Assembly (NCBI GenBank): GCA_947492995.1
Contig: CANLOU010000002.1
Location: 620,001 to 684,000 of the forward strand
Source of the DNA: an uncultured Litoreibacter sp.
GTDB lineage: Bacteria > Pseudomonadota > Alphaproteobacteria > Rhodobacterales > Rhodobacteraceae
Direction: 5' to 3'
Length of the DNA: 64,000 nucleotides
Within the stretch, counting starts at the first letter, position 1; every line of letters starts with the position of its first letter. Below, one piece after another: positions 26,483-35,465 of this stretch. The notes beneath the pieces are model-generated. The model was not told the origin of the DNA and ran no database searches. It worked only from the letters and a program-made list of their open reading frames with translations. A program made the position numbers and the translations under genes.

Positions 26483-26520
26483 TGTTTTGTTGGGGCTCTG
26501 CCCCAAACCCCGGAGTATTT
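26483..26520. repeat. Roseobacter-type intergenic palindromic repeat
   Basis: A short hairpin, TGGGGC-TCT-GCCCCA (26491-26505), followed by AACCCCGGAGTATTT. I recognise the 'GGGGCTCTGCCCC...CCGGAGTATTT' form as a commonly repeated intergenic sequence in Rhodobacteraceae, lying as here between convergent genes. Only one copy was noticed in the window, so the repeat claim rests on recall. Confidence 0.5.
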
Positions 26521-27027
26521 CTAACCAGCTGGAGGGGCGAGATCACGGTAGGCGCGATTGCCATACAAAAGCGGCTCGCCAAGGGAATGTCGTGCTTCTT
26601 TGACCGCTCCTATCATGACGTGATGCGTGCCAATGCGTTCGTGACTTTGCAAGATACAGTCAAATGCTGCCAGAGCGCTTTTGAGCGCGGGCGCACCGGT
26701 GCTCAGGGTGGTGAATTCGGCGATGTCGAATTTGTCACCACCCACTGGGCTCGTGCGGCTGGCGAAGACATTTGCAATGTCGGACTGGCCTTGCCCCAAA
26801 GCATTCACACAGAAATGGCCATTTTCAAGGATCGCAGCTGTGGCCTTGGCTTCGTGGTGGAGGCACACCAGAAGTGTGGGCGTATCCCCATCAGCCGACA
26901 CGCTGGACATGGCCGATACTGTAGCACCAGCCGCACCCGCCACACCATCGGTCGTCACGATGGTGACGGTGGAAACAAGGGTGCTCATCGCATCGATGAA
27001 ATCTGATTTGAGGCGGGTATCAGGCAT
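26521..27027 (-). CDS. Flavin reductase family protein (FMN-binding split barrel)
   Basis: A 168-residue single-domain protein with the split-barrel flavin reductase pattern: VTIVTTDGVAGAAGATVSAM, then LLVCLHHEAKAT, FCVNALGQGQ and the late HVMIGAVKEAR strand and PLLYGNRAYRDL end. The family supplies reduced flavin to two-component monooxygenases. No oxygenase partner lies next to it; the nearest oxygenase gene is the Rieske enzyme 34 kb away, which uses a different reductase type. It is convergent with the M20 gene. Confidence 0.88.
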   Translation of the reverse strand: MPDTRLKSDFIDAMSTLVSTVTIVTTDGVAGAAGATVSAMSSVSADGDTPTLLVCLHHEAKATAAILENGHFCVNALGQGQSDIANVFASRTSPVGGDKFDIAEFTTLSTGAPALKSALAAFDCILQSHERIGTHHVMIGAVKEARHSLGEPLLYGNRAYRDLAPPAG

Positions 27028-27123
27028 GACGTCTCTTTGCCTATCTGTGCGCGGCTTCGCAAGCCTTGCATTGGAATGGGGCGCAGGTCAGGGTGTCGCA
27101 GACCACCAGCAAGGAAGACAGAA

Positions 27124-28101
27124 ATGGCACTCAAAGACGCCGCATATGACGTGGACAACGCGCTGACCCGCGAGGGCTATAAAGGCATGTCCTTTGAGAA
27201 CGCTTTTGGCGGGGCGCTGTCCTTCATGCGCCGCACCTATACCAAGGATTTGACGGGCGTTGATCTGGCTGTCACCGGCGTGCCTTTTGATCAGGCGGTG
27301 ACGCATCGGCCCGGAACCCGCATGGGGCCGCGGGCCATCCGCGAAGCCTCGGCATTGCAGCCCTGCGACCCGCCATATGGGTGGGACATCAACCCGCTGA
27401 CCGACTTTAGCGTGGCCGATTACGGCGATCTGGCCTTTGACTACGCCGATATTCCAAAATTCCCGCAGGCGTTGACCGACCACATCACGGGCATTCTGGA
27501 CGCGGGCGCGGGGGCGCTTTGCCTCGGCGGGGATCACTATATCAGCTTCCCCATCCTGCGCGCCTATGCCGCAAAATTTGGCCCTCTATCCCTGCTGCAA
27601 TTCGATGCGCATTCCGACACGTGGTCCGATGATGACATGTCGCGGGTGGATCACGGCACCATGTTTTACAAGGCGGTCAAAGAAGGTCTGATCGTGCCAG
27701 AGCGGTCGGTGCAGGTGGGCATCCGCACCGTTTGTGAGGAGGATCTGGGCGTCAACGTGATTGACGCGCGCGAGGTGTATGAGCAAGGGGTGGCGGCCAC
27801 CGTGGCCAAGATCAAGTCCATCCTTGGCGATCACCAGACCTATATCACCTTCGACATTGACTGCCTCGACCCGGCCTTTGCGCCCGGCACAGGCACGCCG
27901 GTGTCAGGCGGACTCAGCTCTGCGCAGGCGTTGCACATGCTGCGCGATCTGGACGGGGTCAATATGGTTGGCGGCGATGTGGTCGAAGTCTCTCCGCCCT
28001 ATGATGTTGGCATGGCCACGGCGGTTGCGGGCGCGCATGTTGCGATGGAGCTGATGTGCCTCTATTGTGCGACCCTCAAACGGCAATCGTCACAAAGTTG
28101 A
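27124..28101 (+). CDS. speB: Agmatinase / ureohydrolase family enzyme
   Basis: A dinuclear-manganese ureohydrolase of 325 residues, most like agmatinase, which makes putrescine and urea from agmatine. Metal-binding blocks are GGDHYISFP, QFDAHSDTW and FDIDCLDPAFAPGTGTPVSGG. The start at 27124 follows AGGAAGACAG; the frame extends upstream to 27037 but without support. Guanidinobutyrase and proclavaminate amidinohydrolase share these motifs, so the gene symbol is the most likely one rather than a certainty. Confidence 0.85.
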   Translation: MALKDAAYDVDNALTREGYKGMSFENAFGGALSFMRRTYTKDLTGVDLAVTGVPFDQAVTHRPGTRMGPRAIREASALQPCDPPYGWDINPLTDFSVADYGDLAFDYADIPKFPQALTDHITGILDAGAGALCLGGDHYISFPILRAYAAKFGPLSLLQFDAHSDTWSDDDMSRVDHGTMFYKAVKEGLIVPERSVQVGIRTVCEEDLGVNVIDAREVYEQGVAATVAKIKSILGDHQTYITFDIDCLDPAFAPGTGTPVSGGLSSAQALHMLRDLDGVNMVGGDVVEVSPPYDVGMATAVAGAHVAMELMCLYCATLKRQSSQS

Positions 28102-28171
28102 TACGTTCGGCATTGAAGCTGCGCCCAAACTTCCCATGTTCCCAAATATCCCCGCCGGAGGCTCCCCACCT

Positions 28172-29068
28172 ATGCGTCACGCCACACGTGAGATCAGCTA
28201 CGCTCAATCAGCCGAGACATTGGCCGGCCGGGCCTTCATACGGACATTGGAGAACGCAACTGGCCGCATCAAGCTCATCAAACGCGCGCAGGGCTACGAG
28301 CAAGAGGTCGCACAGGGCGCAAACTTCTGGGATGTGATGCCGCAACGCTATGGGCTGAGCCTCGATGTGGCGGGCGGGGACCTCGCCAATATCCCCACGG
28401 ATGGCCCGTTGATCGCCATCGCCAACCACCCTTACGGCATATTGGATGGGCTGATGTTGGGCCATATGCTCAACCAGGTGCGCGGCGACTTTCGGATCCT
28501 TGCCAACAAGGTTTTCAACCGGGCCGAGGAGATCAACCGCGTTGTGCTGCCCGTCAGTTTTGAGGGCACAAAGGCGGCCGCGGCGCAAAATTTGCAGACC
28601 CGCAAAGACGCGTTGCGCCACATTGCGGATGGCGGTGCCATCGGGGTGTTTCCCGGCGGCACCGTGTCGACCTCTGCCAAACCGTTCAGCTGGCCGCTTG
28701 ATCCCGGCTGGCGCAACTTCACCGCGAAACTGGTGGCCAAATCGGATGCGCAGGTGGTGCCGATCTACTTTGACGGGCGGAACTCCCGGCTGTTTCAGCT
28801 GGCCAGCCACGCCCACCCGACGTTGCGGCTGGGGCTCCTTATCAACGAGTTCAAACGCCATGTCGACAAGCCGGTGCGGGTGGTCATCGGCGCGCCCTTG
28901 CGGCGGGTCGATCTCGATAAATACGCCAAGGATCCCAAAGGAATGATGGATTTCCTGCGGCAGTCGACCTATGACCTGTCTCCAAAGCCGATGGGGCAGG
29001 TGCCCTATGGCTACGAATTTGAAAGCAAACACAGAAGGGCGGCTCATGGCGGTCGGCATATTCGATAG
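28172..29068 (+). CDS. Lysophospholipid acyltransferase family protein (PlsC-like)
   Basis: A 298-residue acyltransferase with the PlsC-type catalytic motif NHPYGILDG (residues about 90-98), the [11 protein letters not shown] glycerophosphate-binding block and a late [12 protein letters not shown] strand. This subgroup (often labelled hemolysin-like or OlsA-like in alphaproteobacteria) acylates lysophosphatidate or lyso-ornithine lipid; the substrate is not clear. The ATG at 28172 follows CCGGAGG; the frame is open back to 28067. Its end overlaps the murI start by 23 bases. Confidence 0.88.
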   Translation: MRHATREISYAQSAETLAGRAFIRTLENATGRIKLIKRAQGYEQEVAQGANFWDVMPQRYGLSLDVAGGDLANIPTDGPLIAIANHPYGILDGLMLGHMLNQVRGDFRILANKVFNRAEEINRVVLPVSFEGTKAAAAQNLQTRKDALRHIADGGAIGVFPGGTVSTSAKPFSWPLDPGWRNFTAKLVAKSDAQVVPIYFDGRNSRLFQLASHAHPTLRLGLLINEFKRHVDKPVRVVIGAPLRRVDLDKYAKDPKGMMDFLRQSTYDLSPKPMGQVPYGYEFESKHRRAAHGGRHIR

Positions 29069-29858
29069 CGGCTTGGGCGGGCTGACCGTCTACGATCAGG
29101 TGGCAAAGGATCTGCCTGATCTGCCGGTGTGCTATTTCGCCGACAGCGCCAACACGCCCTACGGCGTGCGCACCGCCGACGACATCTACAAGCTGACCTG
29201 CGAGGCCACGCAATCCATGTTCGATCATGGCTGCAATCTGGTGATCCTTGCGTGCAACACGGCGTCAGCCGCGGCGTTGCGTCGGATGCAGGAAAACTGG
29301 GTGCCACGCGACAAGCGGGTGCTTGGCGTCTTCGTGCCGATGATCGAGGCTTTGACTGAACGCAATTGGGGCGACAACTCGCCCCCGCGGGAGGTCGATG
29401 TGAAGCATGTGGCGCTGTTTGCGACGCCTGCAACCGTGGCGTCCCGCGCGTTCCAACGGGAATTGGCCTTCCGCGCTATTGGCGTCGACGTCGAAGCGCA
29501 GCCCTGTGGCGGCTTGGTCGATGCGCTGGAGGACGGCGACGAGATGCTGGCGGAGGCGCTGGTGCGCTCCCATGTCGACGCGCTGAAGCGGCGGATGCCG
29601 CATCCGCAGGCGGCAATCCTTGGCTGCACGCATTACCCGCTGATGCAAAAGGCGTTCCAGGAAGCGCTGGGCGAGGATGTCAAAGTCTACAGCCAGGCCA
29701 ATCTGGTGTCCGCCAGCTTGGATGACTACCTCAAGCGCCATCCCGATATGCTGGGCGAGGGGGCTGACACCCAATTCCTGACCACCGGCGACCCGCGTCA
29801 GGTCACCGACCGCGCCACGCAATTCTTGCGACGAAAGATCACCTTCACGGCGGCCTGA
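29046..29858 (+). CDS. murI: Glutamate racemase
   Basis: Makes D-glutamate for peptidoglycan. The 270-residue protein has the N-terminal [13 protein letters not shown], the first catalytic Cys in ILACNTASA and the second in ILGCTHYPL. The start at 29046 lies inside the preceding gene, after AAGGGCGG; the frame is open further upstream to 28971. Codon overlap of 23 bases suggests translational coupling with the acyltransferase. Confidence 0.95.
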   Translation: MAVGIFDSGLGGLTVYDQVAKDLPDLPVCYFADSANTPYGVRTADDIYKLTCEATQSMFDHGCNLVILACNTASAAALRRMQENWVPRDKRVLGVFVPMIEALTERNWGDNSPPREVDVKHVALFATPATVASRAFQRELAFRAIGVDVEAQPCGGLVDALEDGDEMLAEALVRSHVDALKRRMPHPQAAILGCTHYPLMQKAFQEALGEDVKVYSQANLVSASLDDYLKRHPDMLGEGADTQFLTTGDPRQVTDRATQFLRRKITFTAA

Positions 29859-29911
29859 TTGCCGCGACCGCATCTTTCTTCTAAACCACCTGAAAATTCG
29901 CAAGGAGTCAC

Positions 29912-30943
29912 ATGATGACCCATAAAATCGCCATCCTCGGCGCGTCCGGCTACACGGGTGCGGAACTTGTCCGGCTCATCGCCACCCACCCGTCCATTGA
30001 GATTGCGGCCCTGTCCGCTGACCGTAAGGCGGGCATGGACATGGCCGACGTGTTCCCGCATCTGCGCCACCTGTCGCTGCCAAAGCTGGTGAAAATCGAC
30101 GAGATTGACTTCACCGGCATCGACCTGTGCTTTTGCGCCCTGCCGCATAAAACCTCGCAGGAGGTGATCTCGAAGCTGCCCAAAACGCTTAAGATCGTGG
30201 ACCTGTCGGCTGATTTCCGGCTGCGCGACCCCGAGGCCTACGCGCAGTGGTACGGCAATGAGCACTCCGCCACCGACATCCAACCCGAAGCTGTCTACGG
30301 CTTGACCGAATTCTACCGCGCAGAGATCGCATCGGCGCGGCTGGTCGCGGGCACCGGCTGCAACGCGGCCACTGGCCAATTCGCGCTACGGCCGCTCATT
30401 GAGGCCAAGCTGATCGACCTTGATAACATCATCATGGACCTGATCTGCGGCGTCTCTGGTGCGGGGCGTTCGCTCAAGGAAAACCTGCTGCATGCCGAAT
30501 TGTCTGAGGGGACAAATGGCTATGCCGTGGGCGGCACGCACAGGCATCTGGGGGAGTTCGACCAGGAATTTTCTGCCATCGCGGGCAGGGACGTAAAAAT
30601 CCAGTTCACCCCGCACTTGGCGCCGATGAACCGTGGCATCCTTGCGACCTGCTATGTCAAAGGCGACGCAAACGCGATGCACAGCGCGATGGTGAAGGCC
30701 TATGCCAATGAGCCCTTCGTCGAAGTCTTGCCTTTCGGCCAGACGCCATCCACCCACCATGTGCGCGGGTCGAACTTTGTTCACATCGGCATCACTGCCG
30801 ACCGCATTGAAGGCCGTGCCATCGTGATTGCGGCGCTCGACAACCTCACCAAAGGGTCATCGGGCCAGGCATTGCAAAACGCCAATCTGATGTTAGGTCT
30901 TGATGAAACGGCTGGCCTGATGCTGGCCCCCGTCTTCCCATAG
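29912..30943 (+). CDS. argC: N-acetyl-gamma-glutamyl-phosphate reductase
   Basis: Third step of arginine synthesis, NADPH-dependent. The 343-residue protein has the [13 protein letters not shown] nucleotide loop (residues about 10-22), the catalytic Cys in AGTGCNAATG and [10 protein letters not shown] with the conserved His. Two ATGs (29912 and 29915) fit; 29912 is taken because CAAGGAG lies nine bases before. It is separated by 53 bases from murI and by seven from ccmE. Confidence 0.96.
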   Translation: MMTHKIAILGASGYTGAELVRLIATHPSIEIAALSADRKAGMDMADVFPHLRHLSLPKLVKIDEIDFTGIDLCFCALPHKTSQEVISKLPKTLKIVDLSADFRLRDPEAYAQWYGNEHSATDIQPEAVYGLTEFYRAEIASARLVAGTGCNAATGQFALRPLIEAKLIDLDNIIMDLICGVSGAGRSLKENLLHAELSEGTNGYAVGGTHRHLGEFDQEFSAIAGRDVKIQFTPHLAPMNRGILATCYVKGDANAMHSAMVKAYANEPFVEVLPFGQTPSTHHVRGSNFVHIGITADRIEGRAIVIAALDNLTKGSSGQALQNANLMLGLDETAGLMLAPVFP

Positions 30944-30950
30944 AGGCCCC

Positions 30951-31400
30951 ATGCGCGGACTAAAGAAGCAACGCCGTATTCAAATCATCGCCGTGGCGGT
31001 GGTCGCTCTGACCGTCGCCACCGTGGTCATTGGGATCGCGTTGAAGGACGGCATCAACTACTTCTACTCGCCCACGCAGGTCGCCGAGAACCCGCCCGCA
31101 GCCACCGAAACCTTCCGTATCGGCGGGCTGGTTTTGGAAGACAGCATTGTCGATGGGGAGGGATTCGCCTTCACCTTCACGGTCACAGACGGCAATGCCG
31201 AAATCCCCGTCTCCTATATCGGCAACCAGCCGCGCCCCGATTTGTTCGAGGAAGGCCAAGGCACAGTGGCCACCGGAAATTACGTGAACAACGTCTTCCA
31301 AGCCTCTACAATATTTGCAAAACACGATGAAACCTACATGCCGGTTGAGGTCATCGACGCGCTGAAGGCGCAAGGCGTCTACCAAGAGCCTGACGCATAA
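30951..31400 (+). CDS. ccmE: Cytochrome c maturation heme chaperone CcmE
   Basis: Periplasmic heme chaperone that carries heme from CcmC to the CcmFH ligation complex. The 149-residue protein has an N-terminal membrane anchor (residues 9-31), an OB-fold (FRIGGLVLEDS, VSYIGNQPRPDLFEEGQG) and the covalent heme-binding His125 in AKHDETYMP. The rest of the ccm operon is not in this window. The gene follows argC closely on the same strand. Confidence 0.95.
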   Translation: MRGLKKQRRIQIIAVAVVALTVATVVIGIALKDGINYFYSPTQVAENPPAATETFRIGGLVLEDSIVDGEGFAFTFTVTDGNAEIPVSYIGNQPRPDLFEEGQGTVATGNYVNNVFQASTIFAKHDETYMPVEVIDALKAQGVYQEPDA

Positions 31401-31453
31401 TCGGCAAAGCTCCGAACGCACCACTTTCCAACCGTTAACCATTTCAGCGCAGC

Positions 31454-31474
31454 TTCCCTCAAAACCGAAGGGAA
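31454..31474 (+). promoter_or_regulatory. Hairpin covering the endolysin ribosome binding site
   Basis: TTCCCT (31454-31459) is complementary to AGGGAA (31469-31474), the ribosome binding site of the endolysin gene that starts at 31482. The 6-bp stem with a nine-base loop could lower basal translation of a lytic gene. Thermodynamics were not computed. Confidence 0.35.
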
Positions 31475-31481
31475 ATGCGAT

Positions 31482-32093
31482 ATGCAAACGATCCAGGAAA
31501 TTACCGAAGAGATCCTCCGTTCCGAGGGCGGCTATGTGAACGACCCCGATGATCCGGGCGGGGCGACCAATCACGGCGTCACTATTCACACGATGCGCCG
31601 CCTTGGGCTGGACCTGAACAAGGACGGGAAGGTCACACCGGCAGACGTCAAAGCCCTAAGCCGGGTGCAAGCGGGCGACATCTTTATCGACCATTACTAC
31701 CGCAAACCACGCATCAACGCGTTGCCGGAGCCGCTGCAGGCCTCGGTCTTTGATATGTATGTCAACGCAGGCTCCAACGCGGTGAAAATCCTGCAAGGTC
31801 TGCTCAGCGACATGGGGTACGACATCAAAAAGGACGGCAAAATTGGCCCACAAACGGTGCGCACTTGTTTTGCTGCCTTTGAGGAGGCGCAGGATTACCT
31901 TGTTGATGCCTATGCCATCGCGCGCCGGGACTATTACTACGCAATTGGCGACCGCCGCCCAGCGTCTCGCAAATACGCGCGCCGCAGAAATGGTGGCAAA
32001 GGTGGCTGGATCACGCGGGCCGAGAAATTCATGTCGTCCGAATATCACTACACGATGACCGAACACCGCCAAAGGACTGCAAAATGGGCCTGA
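31482..32093 (+). CDS. Holin-associated N-acetylmuramidase (endolysin, glycosyl hydrolase 108)
   Basis: A peptidoglycan hydrolase of 203 residues. The N-terminal GH108 domain has the catalytic Glu in RSEGGYVNDPDDPGGATNHG (residues about 13-33), followed by the C-terminal PG_binding_3 domain (about 90-175) with DGKIGPQTV. No signal peptide is seen, which fits an endolysin that needs a holin to cross the membrane. Its last 10 bases overlap the holin gene. In Rhodobacter capsulatus such a pair, outside the main gene-transfer-agent cluster, releases GTA particles by lysis; the same role here is inferred from the family pair. Confidence 0.9.
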   Translation: MQTIQEITEEILRSEGGYVNDPDDPGGATNHGVTIHTMRRLGLDLNKDGKVTPADVKALSRVQAGDIFIDHYYRKPRINALPEPLQASVFDMYVNAGSNAVKILQGLLSDMGYDIKKDGKIGPQTVRTCFAAFEEAQDYLVDAYAIARRDYYYAIGDRRPASRKYARRRNGGKGGWITRAEKFMSSEYHYTMTEHRQRTAKWA

Positions 32094-32578
32094 TCCGAAC
32101 CATCCTTGGCGGCGGAGCACGCGACCTAACTCAAGCTGTGGGGCAAGTGGCCGACGGCTTCCGCCCAAACGCCACCCAAGCCATGCAAAACGGCCATGAC
32201 GCTTATATTGCGGCCCTCAACCAACACGGGACAGAGTTTCAATTTGGCCGCCAAGGCTGGTTCGACAGCCTGATGAACGGCTTCAACCGTCTGCCGCGCC
32301 CTATGCTGGCCCTTGGAACCATTGGTCTGTTCATCTTTGCGATGGTTGATCCCGCGGGCTTTGCGCCGCGCATGCAGGGTCTTGCTTTGGTGCCGGACCC
32401 GCTTTGGTGGCTTTTGGGCGCAATTGTCAGTTTCTACTTCGGAGCACGGGAACTGCACTACGCCCGTAGGCCGCGCGTGCGCGGCGCTGCCCCTGTCACT
32501 GAGGTCGCGGCTCCAAAGCGCAACCGGCCTACAACAAACGCAGCGCTTGAGGCGTGGCGCGCCACGCGCGGCGGCTAA
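32084..32578 (+). CDS. GTA-type three-helix holin family protein
   Basis: A 164-residue membrane protein with an amphipathic N-terminus (DLTQAVGQVADGFRPNATQA), hydrophobic segments around residues 72-92 and 103-123, and a basic C-terminal tail. The pattern is that of the Pfam family GTA_holin_3TM, named for its link with gene transfer agent release. It overlaps the endolysin by 10 bases (ATG at 32084), so the two are made together. No GTA capsid or tail genes are in the window. Confidence 0.85.
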   Translation: MGLIRTILGGGARDLTQAVGQVADGFRPNATQAMQNGHDAYIAALNQHGTEFQFGRQGWFDSLMNGFNRLPRPMLALGTIGLFIFAMVDPAGFAPRMQGLALVPDPLWWLLGAIVSFYFGARELHYARRPRVRGAAPVTEVAAPKRNRPTTNAALEAWRATRGG

Positions 32579-32662
32579 ATCGCACAAATGACGGGAGGTT
32601 CCTCTTTTCTAAACCGATTAGTTCGCTATCTTGTGACCTAACGGCAGAGAGAGGCCTCCCAC

Positions 32663-33439
32663 ATGCAATACGATACCCTCAAATATTCGGTCCGCAACAA
32701 CACCGCCATCATCGAGTTCTCGCGCCCCGACGTGATGAACGCTTTGAACACGCAGATGCGGGCCGAAATACTGCATGCGGTCAAAGCCGCGGAGAAAGAG
32801 GCGCGCGTCTTGGTCTTGACGGGCAAAGGCCGTGCGTTCTGCTCGGGCCAGGACCTCGGTGATCGCGCCACGGTCGCCAATATCGACTTGGAACGCACGT
32901 TGCGCGACGAATACGTCCCGATGTTGATGGCGATCTATGATTGCAAAATCCCAACCATTTCCGCCGTCAATGGCGCTGCCGCCGGGGCGGGGGCGAACCT
33001 TGCTTTGGCGGCTGATGTTGTTATCGCCAAGGAAAGTGCCGTGTTTTTGCAGGCCTTTTCCCGCATTGGGTTAATCCCCGATGCCGGTGGCACCTATTTT
33101 TTGCCCCGCCAAATCGGCCTCGCCAAAGCCATGGGCACGGCCCTTTTTGCAGAACCCGTGACCGCGCAGCAGGCCTCCGACTGGGGCATGATCTGGGAAG
33201 CCGTGCCCGACGATCAGTTTGAAACCGTCTGGAAAGACCGCGCCGCCCATCTGGCAGGCGGCCCAACAGCCGCCTACCAACGCGCCAAACAGGCGCTGAG
33301 AAAGACCTATGACAACACTCTTGAAAAGCAGCTGATGCTAGAGGCCAAGTTCCAAGGCGAGTTGGGCAAATCCCACGATTTCCGCGAGGGCGTGCTTGCC
33401 TTCCTCGACAAACGTGCGGCGGGGTTCGAGGGGCGCTAG
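32663..33439 (+). CDS. Enoyl-CoA hydratase/isomerase family protein (PaaG-like)
   Basis: A crotonase-fold enzyme of 258 residues. The oxyanion-hole segments are GKGRAFCSGQDL (about 54-65) and VNGAAAGAGANLALAAD (about 104-120). A catalytic acid is likely in IGLIPDAGGTYFLPR, the form found in PaaG (ring-opening 1,2-epoxyphenylacetyl-CoA isomerase) rather than in typical EchA. No other phenylacetate genes are near, so the pathway is open. The start follows GAGAGAGG. The gene ends in a terminator stem shared with the DUF2087 gene. Confidence 0.88.
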   Translation: MQYDTLKYSVRNNTAIIEFSRPDVMNALNTQMRAEILHAVKAAEKEARVLVLTGKGRAFCSGQDLGDRATVANIDLERTLRDEYVPMLMAIYDCKIPTISAVNGAAAGAGANLALAADVVIAKESAVFLQAFSRIGLIPDAGGTYFLPRQIGLAKAMGTALFAEPVTAQQASDWGMIWEAVPDDQFETVWKDRAAHLAGGPTAAYQRAKQALRKTYDNTLEKQLMLEAKFQGELGKSHDFREGVLAFLDKRAAGFEGR

Positions 33440-33448
33440 AAGCGCCCC
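33430..33448. terminator. Shared terminator hairpin containing both stop codons
   Basis: GGGGCGCT (33430-33437) pairs with AGCGCCCC (33441-33448) around a three-base loop. The stop codons of both convergent genes (TAG at 33437-33439 on plus, TAG at 33436-33438 on minus) fall in this hairpin. Confidence 0.65.
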
Positions 33449-34011
33449 ATCTCTGGCCTGCCGTCTCCAACTGGCTCTCGCAAACCCGCTTGTCTGCGTT
33501 CCGCAATCGCGCGGATCAGCGCCCGTTCCAACGGTGTTGGTTTGCGCTCGACGCGTCGATACACTGACCCATCCCGCTCGCGCGTGACCATCTGGTGTTC
33601 GATCAGGCATCGCCGTAGCAGCACGTGATCGCCAAAGCGTTCCCCTGATTTCAAAACGTTATTAACGTCTTTCTCCGACATATCCCGCCGCGCTGGCAGG
33701 GATGCCCAGAAGATCGCCAGACACAGACCCTGCACAGACGTCTTCAACGGCCAACGGGTCATATGCCCTTCCAAATCGAACACGCGCAATGCGTCGCGTA
33801 ATCGCCGCTCTTCAAGGTCGCTAAAAGGGACCTCTGGCGTGGGCAGGCCAAATTCAGCCTTTAGGGCCTGATGGTTGCGGTACCCCGCAGCCTTGGCGAC
33901 AAGCGACAACAAGGCCGCATGGCCGGGTGGCTCGTCCGGCCAATGTTTGCGCAATGCGCGCGCGAATTGAGAAACATCCTCGATCACGAGGGGGATGGGG
34001 TGTGATGACAT
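33436..34011 (-). CDS. DUF2087 domain-containing protein
   Basis: A 191-residue cytosolic protein. The C-terminal half has the DUF2087 pattern, RDMSEKDVNNVLKSGERFGD followed by HVLLRRCLIEHQMVTRERDGSVYRR, a winged-helix-like fold sometimes fused to ArsR regulators. The N-terminal half (FARALRKHWPDEPPGHAALLS, residues 15-35) is helical and may bind nucleic acid. The function is unknown; a regulatory role is an inference. It overlaps the end of the enoyl-CoA hydratase gene by four bases. Confidence 0.8.
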   Translation of the reverse strand: MSSHPIPLVIEDVSQFARALRKHWPDEPPGHAALLSLVAKAAGYRNHQALKAEFGLPTPEVPFSDLEERRLRDALRVFDLEGHMTRWPLKTSVQGLCLAIFWASLPARRDMSEKDVNNVLKSGERFGDHVLLRRCLIEHQMVTRERDGSVYRRVERKPTPLERALIRAIAERRQAGLREPVGDGRPEMGRF

Positions 34012-34212
34012 CTGGTCAACCTCCGATAAAAGCGCGTCAGATTGGTCGAGAGCCGCCTTTGTCGACCGGAACGCCTATTGGGGCTGGTCAGGTCAGAAGT
34101 TGAAAACAGGTTTTAGCGTGGCCCATCCGGGCTGGCGGCGTCTGGGCATCCTGTCGGCCCTGACGCCGCCTATCATGCAGGTGGTGGGGTTGGCAACCAC
34201 CGCGTGCATCGC

Positions 34213-34866
34213 TCAACTCATCTCGCCGCTGGTGATCTTGTTGGCAAAATGGTGATTGGTGTCGCGATGCTCCGCCTCGTCGGCGCGGATCACGATCACC
34301 ACCTCGCGCAGCCGCGCGTCATCGGGCAGCTTCCAGTAGTCCTTCGCGATCTGCGGGGCAGGGACGTTTTCAACCGCGCCTGCGTCGATCTGTTCAAGAT
34401 ATTGCGTGTAGCTAATCACCGCTTCTTCCTCCAGATAGCCCACAACCCGGTGCGCGACGCGCGGGGCCAGTAGGTACAAGAAGAAATACGCATTATAAAA
34501 GATCAGCTGGGTGGCCATAATCAAAAACCGCTCGAATCGTGAGGGCTGGGCGATGTGGATGAAAGTCATCAAATGCATCCGCTCGTTTTCGGCCTCGTCA
34601 ATCAGCTCGCGGATCCAACCTTGGTCGTCGCGGATGTGCCGGATGGCCTTGAGATGTTGAAGCAACCCGCCAACCATGCCGGGCACAGCCGCCACGGTTT
34701 CCAGCACGACGGCGCGGTGTCCGTAGCGTCCGGCGAAGAATTTGTCGGCGAAGACACGCATGAATTTCACCACCTTCAGCGCAATGCGGTCGCTGCGGTC
34801 CACCGGGGTGTGGTGAACGGTTTGGAACTCGGCTTCAGCGGTCTTGAAGTCGGTTGTGTGTTTCAT
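34213..34866 (-). CDS. aox: Alternative oxidase (cyanide-insensitive ubiquinol oxidase)
   Basis: A di-iron, membrane-bound quinol oxidase that reduces oxygen to water without pumping protons. All four ligand motifs are visible in the 217-residue protein: LET (55-57), NERMH (94-98), LEEE (145-148) and RADEAEH (194-200), giving Glu56, Glu95, His98, Glu146/147, Glu197 and His200. Two hydrophobic stretches (59-72 and 113-136) form the interfacial membrane region. The start follows AGGAGG. It lies after a GNAT gene on the same strand, with no other respiratory gene around. AOX is best known from mitochondria and occurs in only some proteobacteria. Confidence 0.93.
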   Translation of the reverse strand: MKHTTDFKTAEAEFQTVHHTPVDRSDRIALKVVKFMRVFADKFFAGRYGHRAVVLETVAAVPGMVGGLLQHLKAIRHIRDDQGWIRELIDEAENERMHLMTFIHIAQPSRFERFLIMATQLIFYNAYFFLYLLAPRVAHRVVGYLEEEAVISYTQYLEQIDAGAVENVPAPQIAKDYWKLPDDARLREVVIVIRADEAEHRDTNHHFANKITSGEMS

Positions 34867-34910
34867 CTCGGGGGTCGTCCTCCTGTGTTGCGGATACAGT
34901 GGAGATAAGG

Positions 34911-35429
34911 TTACCCAAGCGTTTTAGTAGGCAATTGGGATGCGACAAAATCGCGCCGTGAGAGCGCGAAATAGACGCTGTCAAACCATGTGTCACCAAT
35001 CTTGATGGTGTCGGCCTTGCGCCCGGTTTCAACAAAGCCAAGTGACGTCAAAAGCCGGATCGAGGCCGCATTGTTCGGGTCCACATCGGCGGTGATTTCT
35101 GCAAGCGCCAATTGATCGAACAGCCATGGGATCAGGGCAACCAAAGCCTCTCGCATCAGGCCTTTTCCCCAGTGCGTGCGGTTCAGGATGTAGCCGATCT
35201 CGTTGTCTTGATGAACGCCGCCCGCGCCGATCGCGCGGTCTTCAAGCTCAAATACGAAGTAGCTTGTTGCATGCCGCATGCTGTCGACCCGCGCTTTGGT
35301 TTCGGCCAACGTTTGATCTGGCAGGCTCGACCAATAGCGCATCGTCTCGGCGTCGCCATAGACATCGAAAAGCGCCTTCGCGTCACGAAGGCGGGCAGGG
35401 CGGATCACAAGGCGGTTGGTCTCAAGCAC
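34911..35429 (-). CDS. GNAT family N-acetyltransferase (RimJ/RimL type)
   Basis: A 172-residue acetyltransferase. The start is GTG at 35429 ([16 protein letters not shown] follows). The acetyl-CoA-binding region is [22 protein letters not shown], and [19 protein letters not shown] is the usual C-terminal helix-strand. RimJ/RimL-type enzymes modify ribosomal proteins or small metabolites; the target is unknown. It begins just after the terminator of gltA and is 44 bases from aox. Confidence 0.88.
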   Translation of the reverse strand: MLETNRLVIRPARLRDAKALFDVYGDAETMRYWSSLPDQTLAETKARVDSMRHATSYFVFELEDRAIGAGGVHQDNEIGYILNRTHWGKGLMREALVALIPWLFDQLALAEITADVDPNNAASIRLLTSLGFVETGRKADTIKIGDTWFDSVYFALSRRDFVASQLPTKTLG

Positions 35430-35433
35430 AACG

Positions 35434-35459
35434 AAAAAGGCCGCCCCGTTGGGCGGCCT
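35434..35459 (-). terminator. Terminator of gltA
   Basis: AGGCCGCCC (35438-35446), CGTT loop, GGGCGGCCT (35451-35459): a perfect 9-bp stem; the minus strand then reads TTTTT. It starts seven bases after the gltA stop. Confidence 0.85.
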
Positions 35460-35465
35460 GAAACT

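Noticed and set aside
33995-34255. Plus-strand frame of 86 codons between DUF2087 and aox
   Set aside because: No ribosome binding site, overlaps the ends of two real genes; ends in hydrophobic residues only by chance of the antisense aox end.
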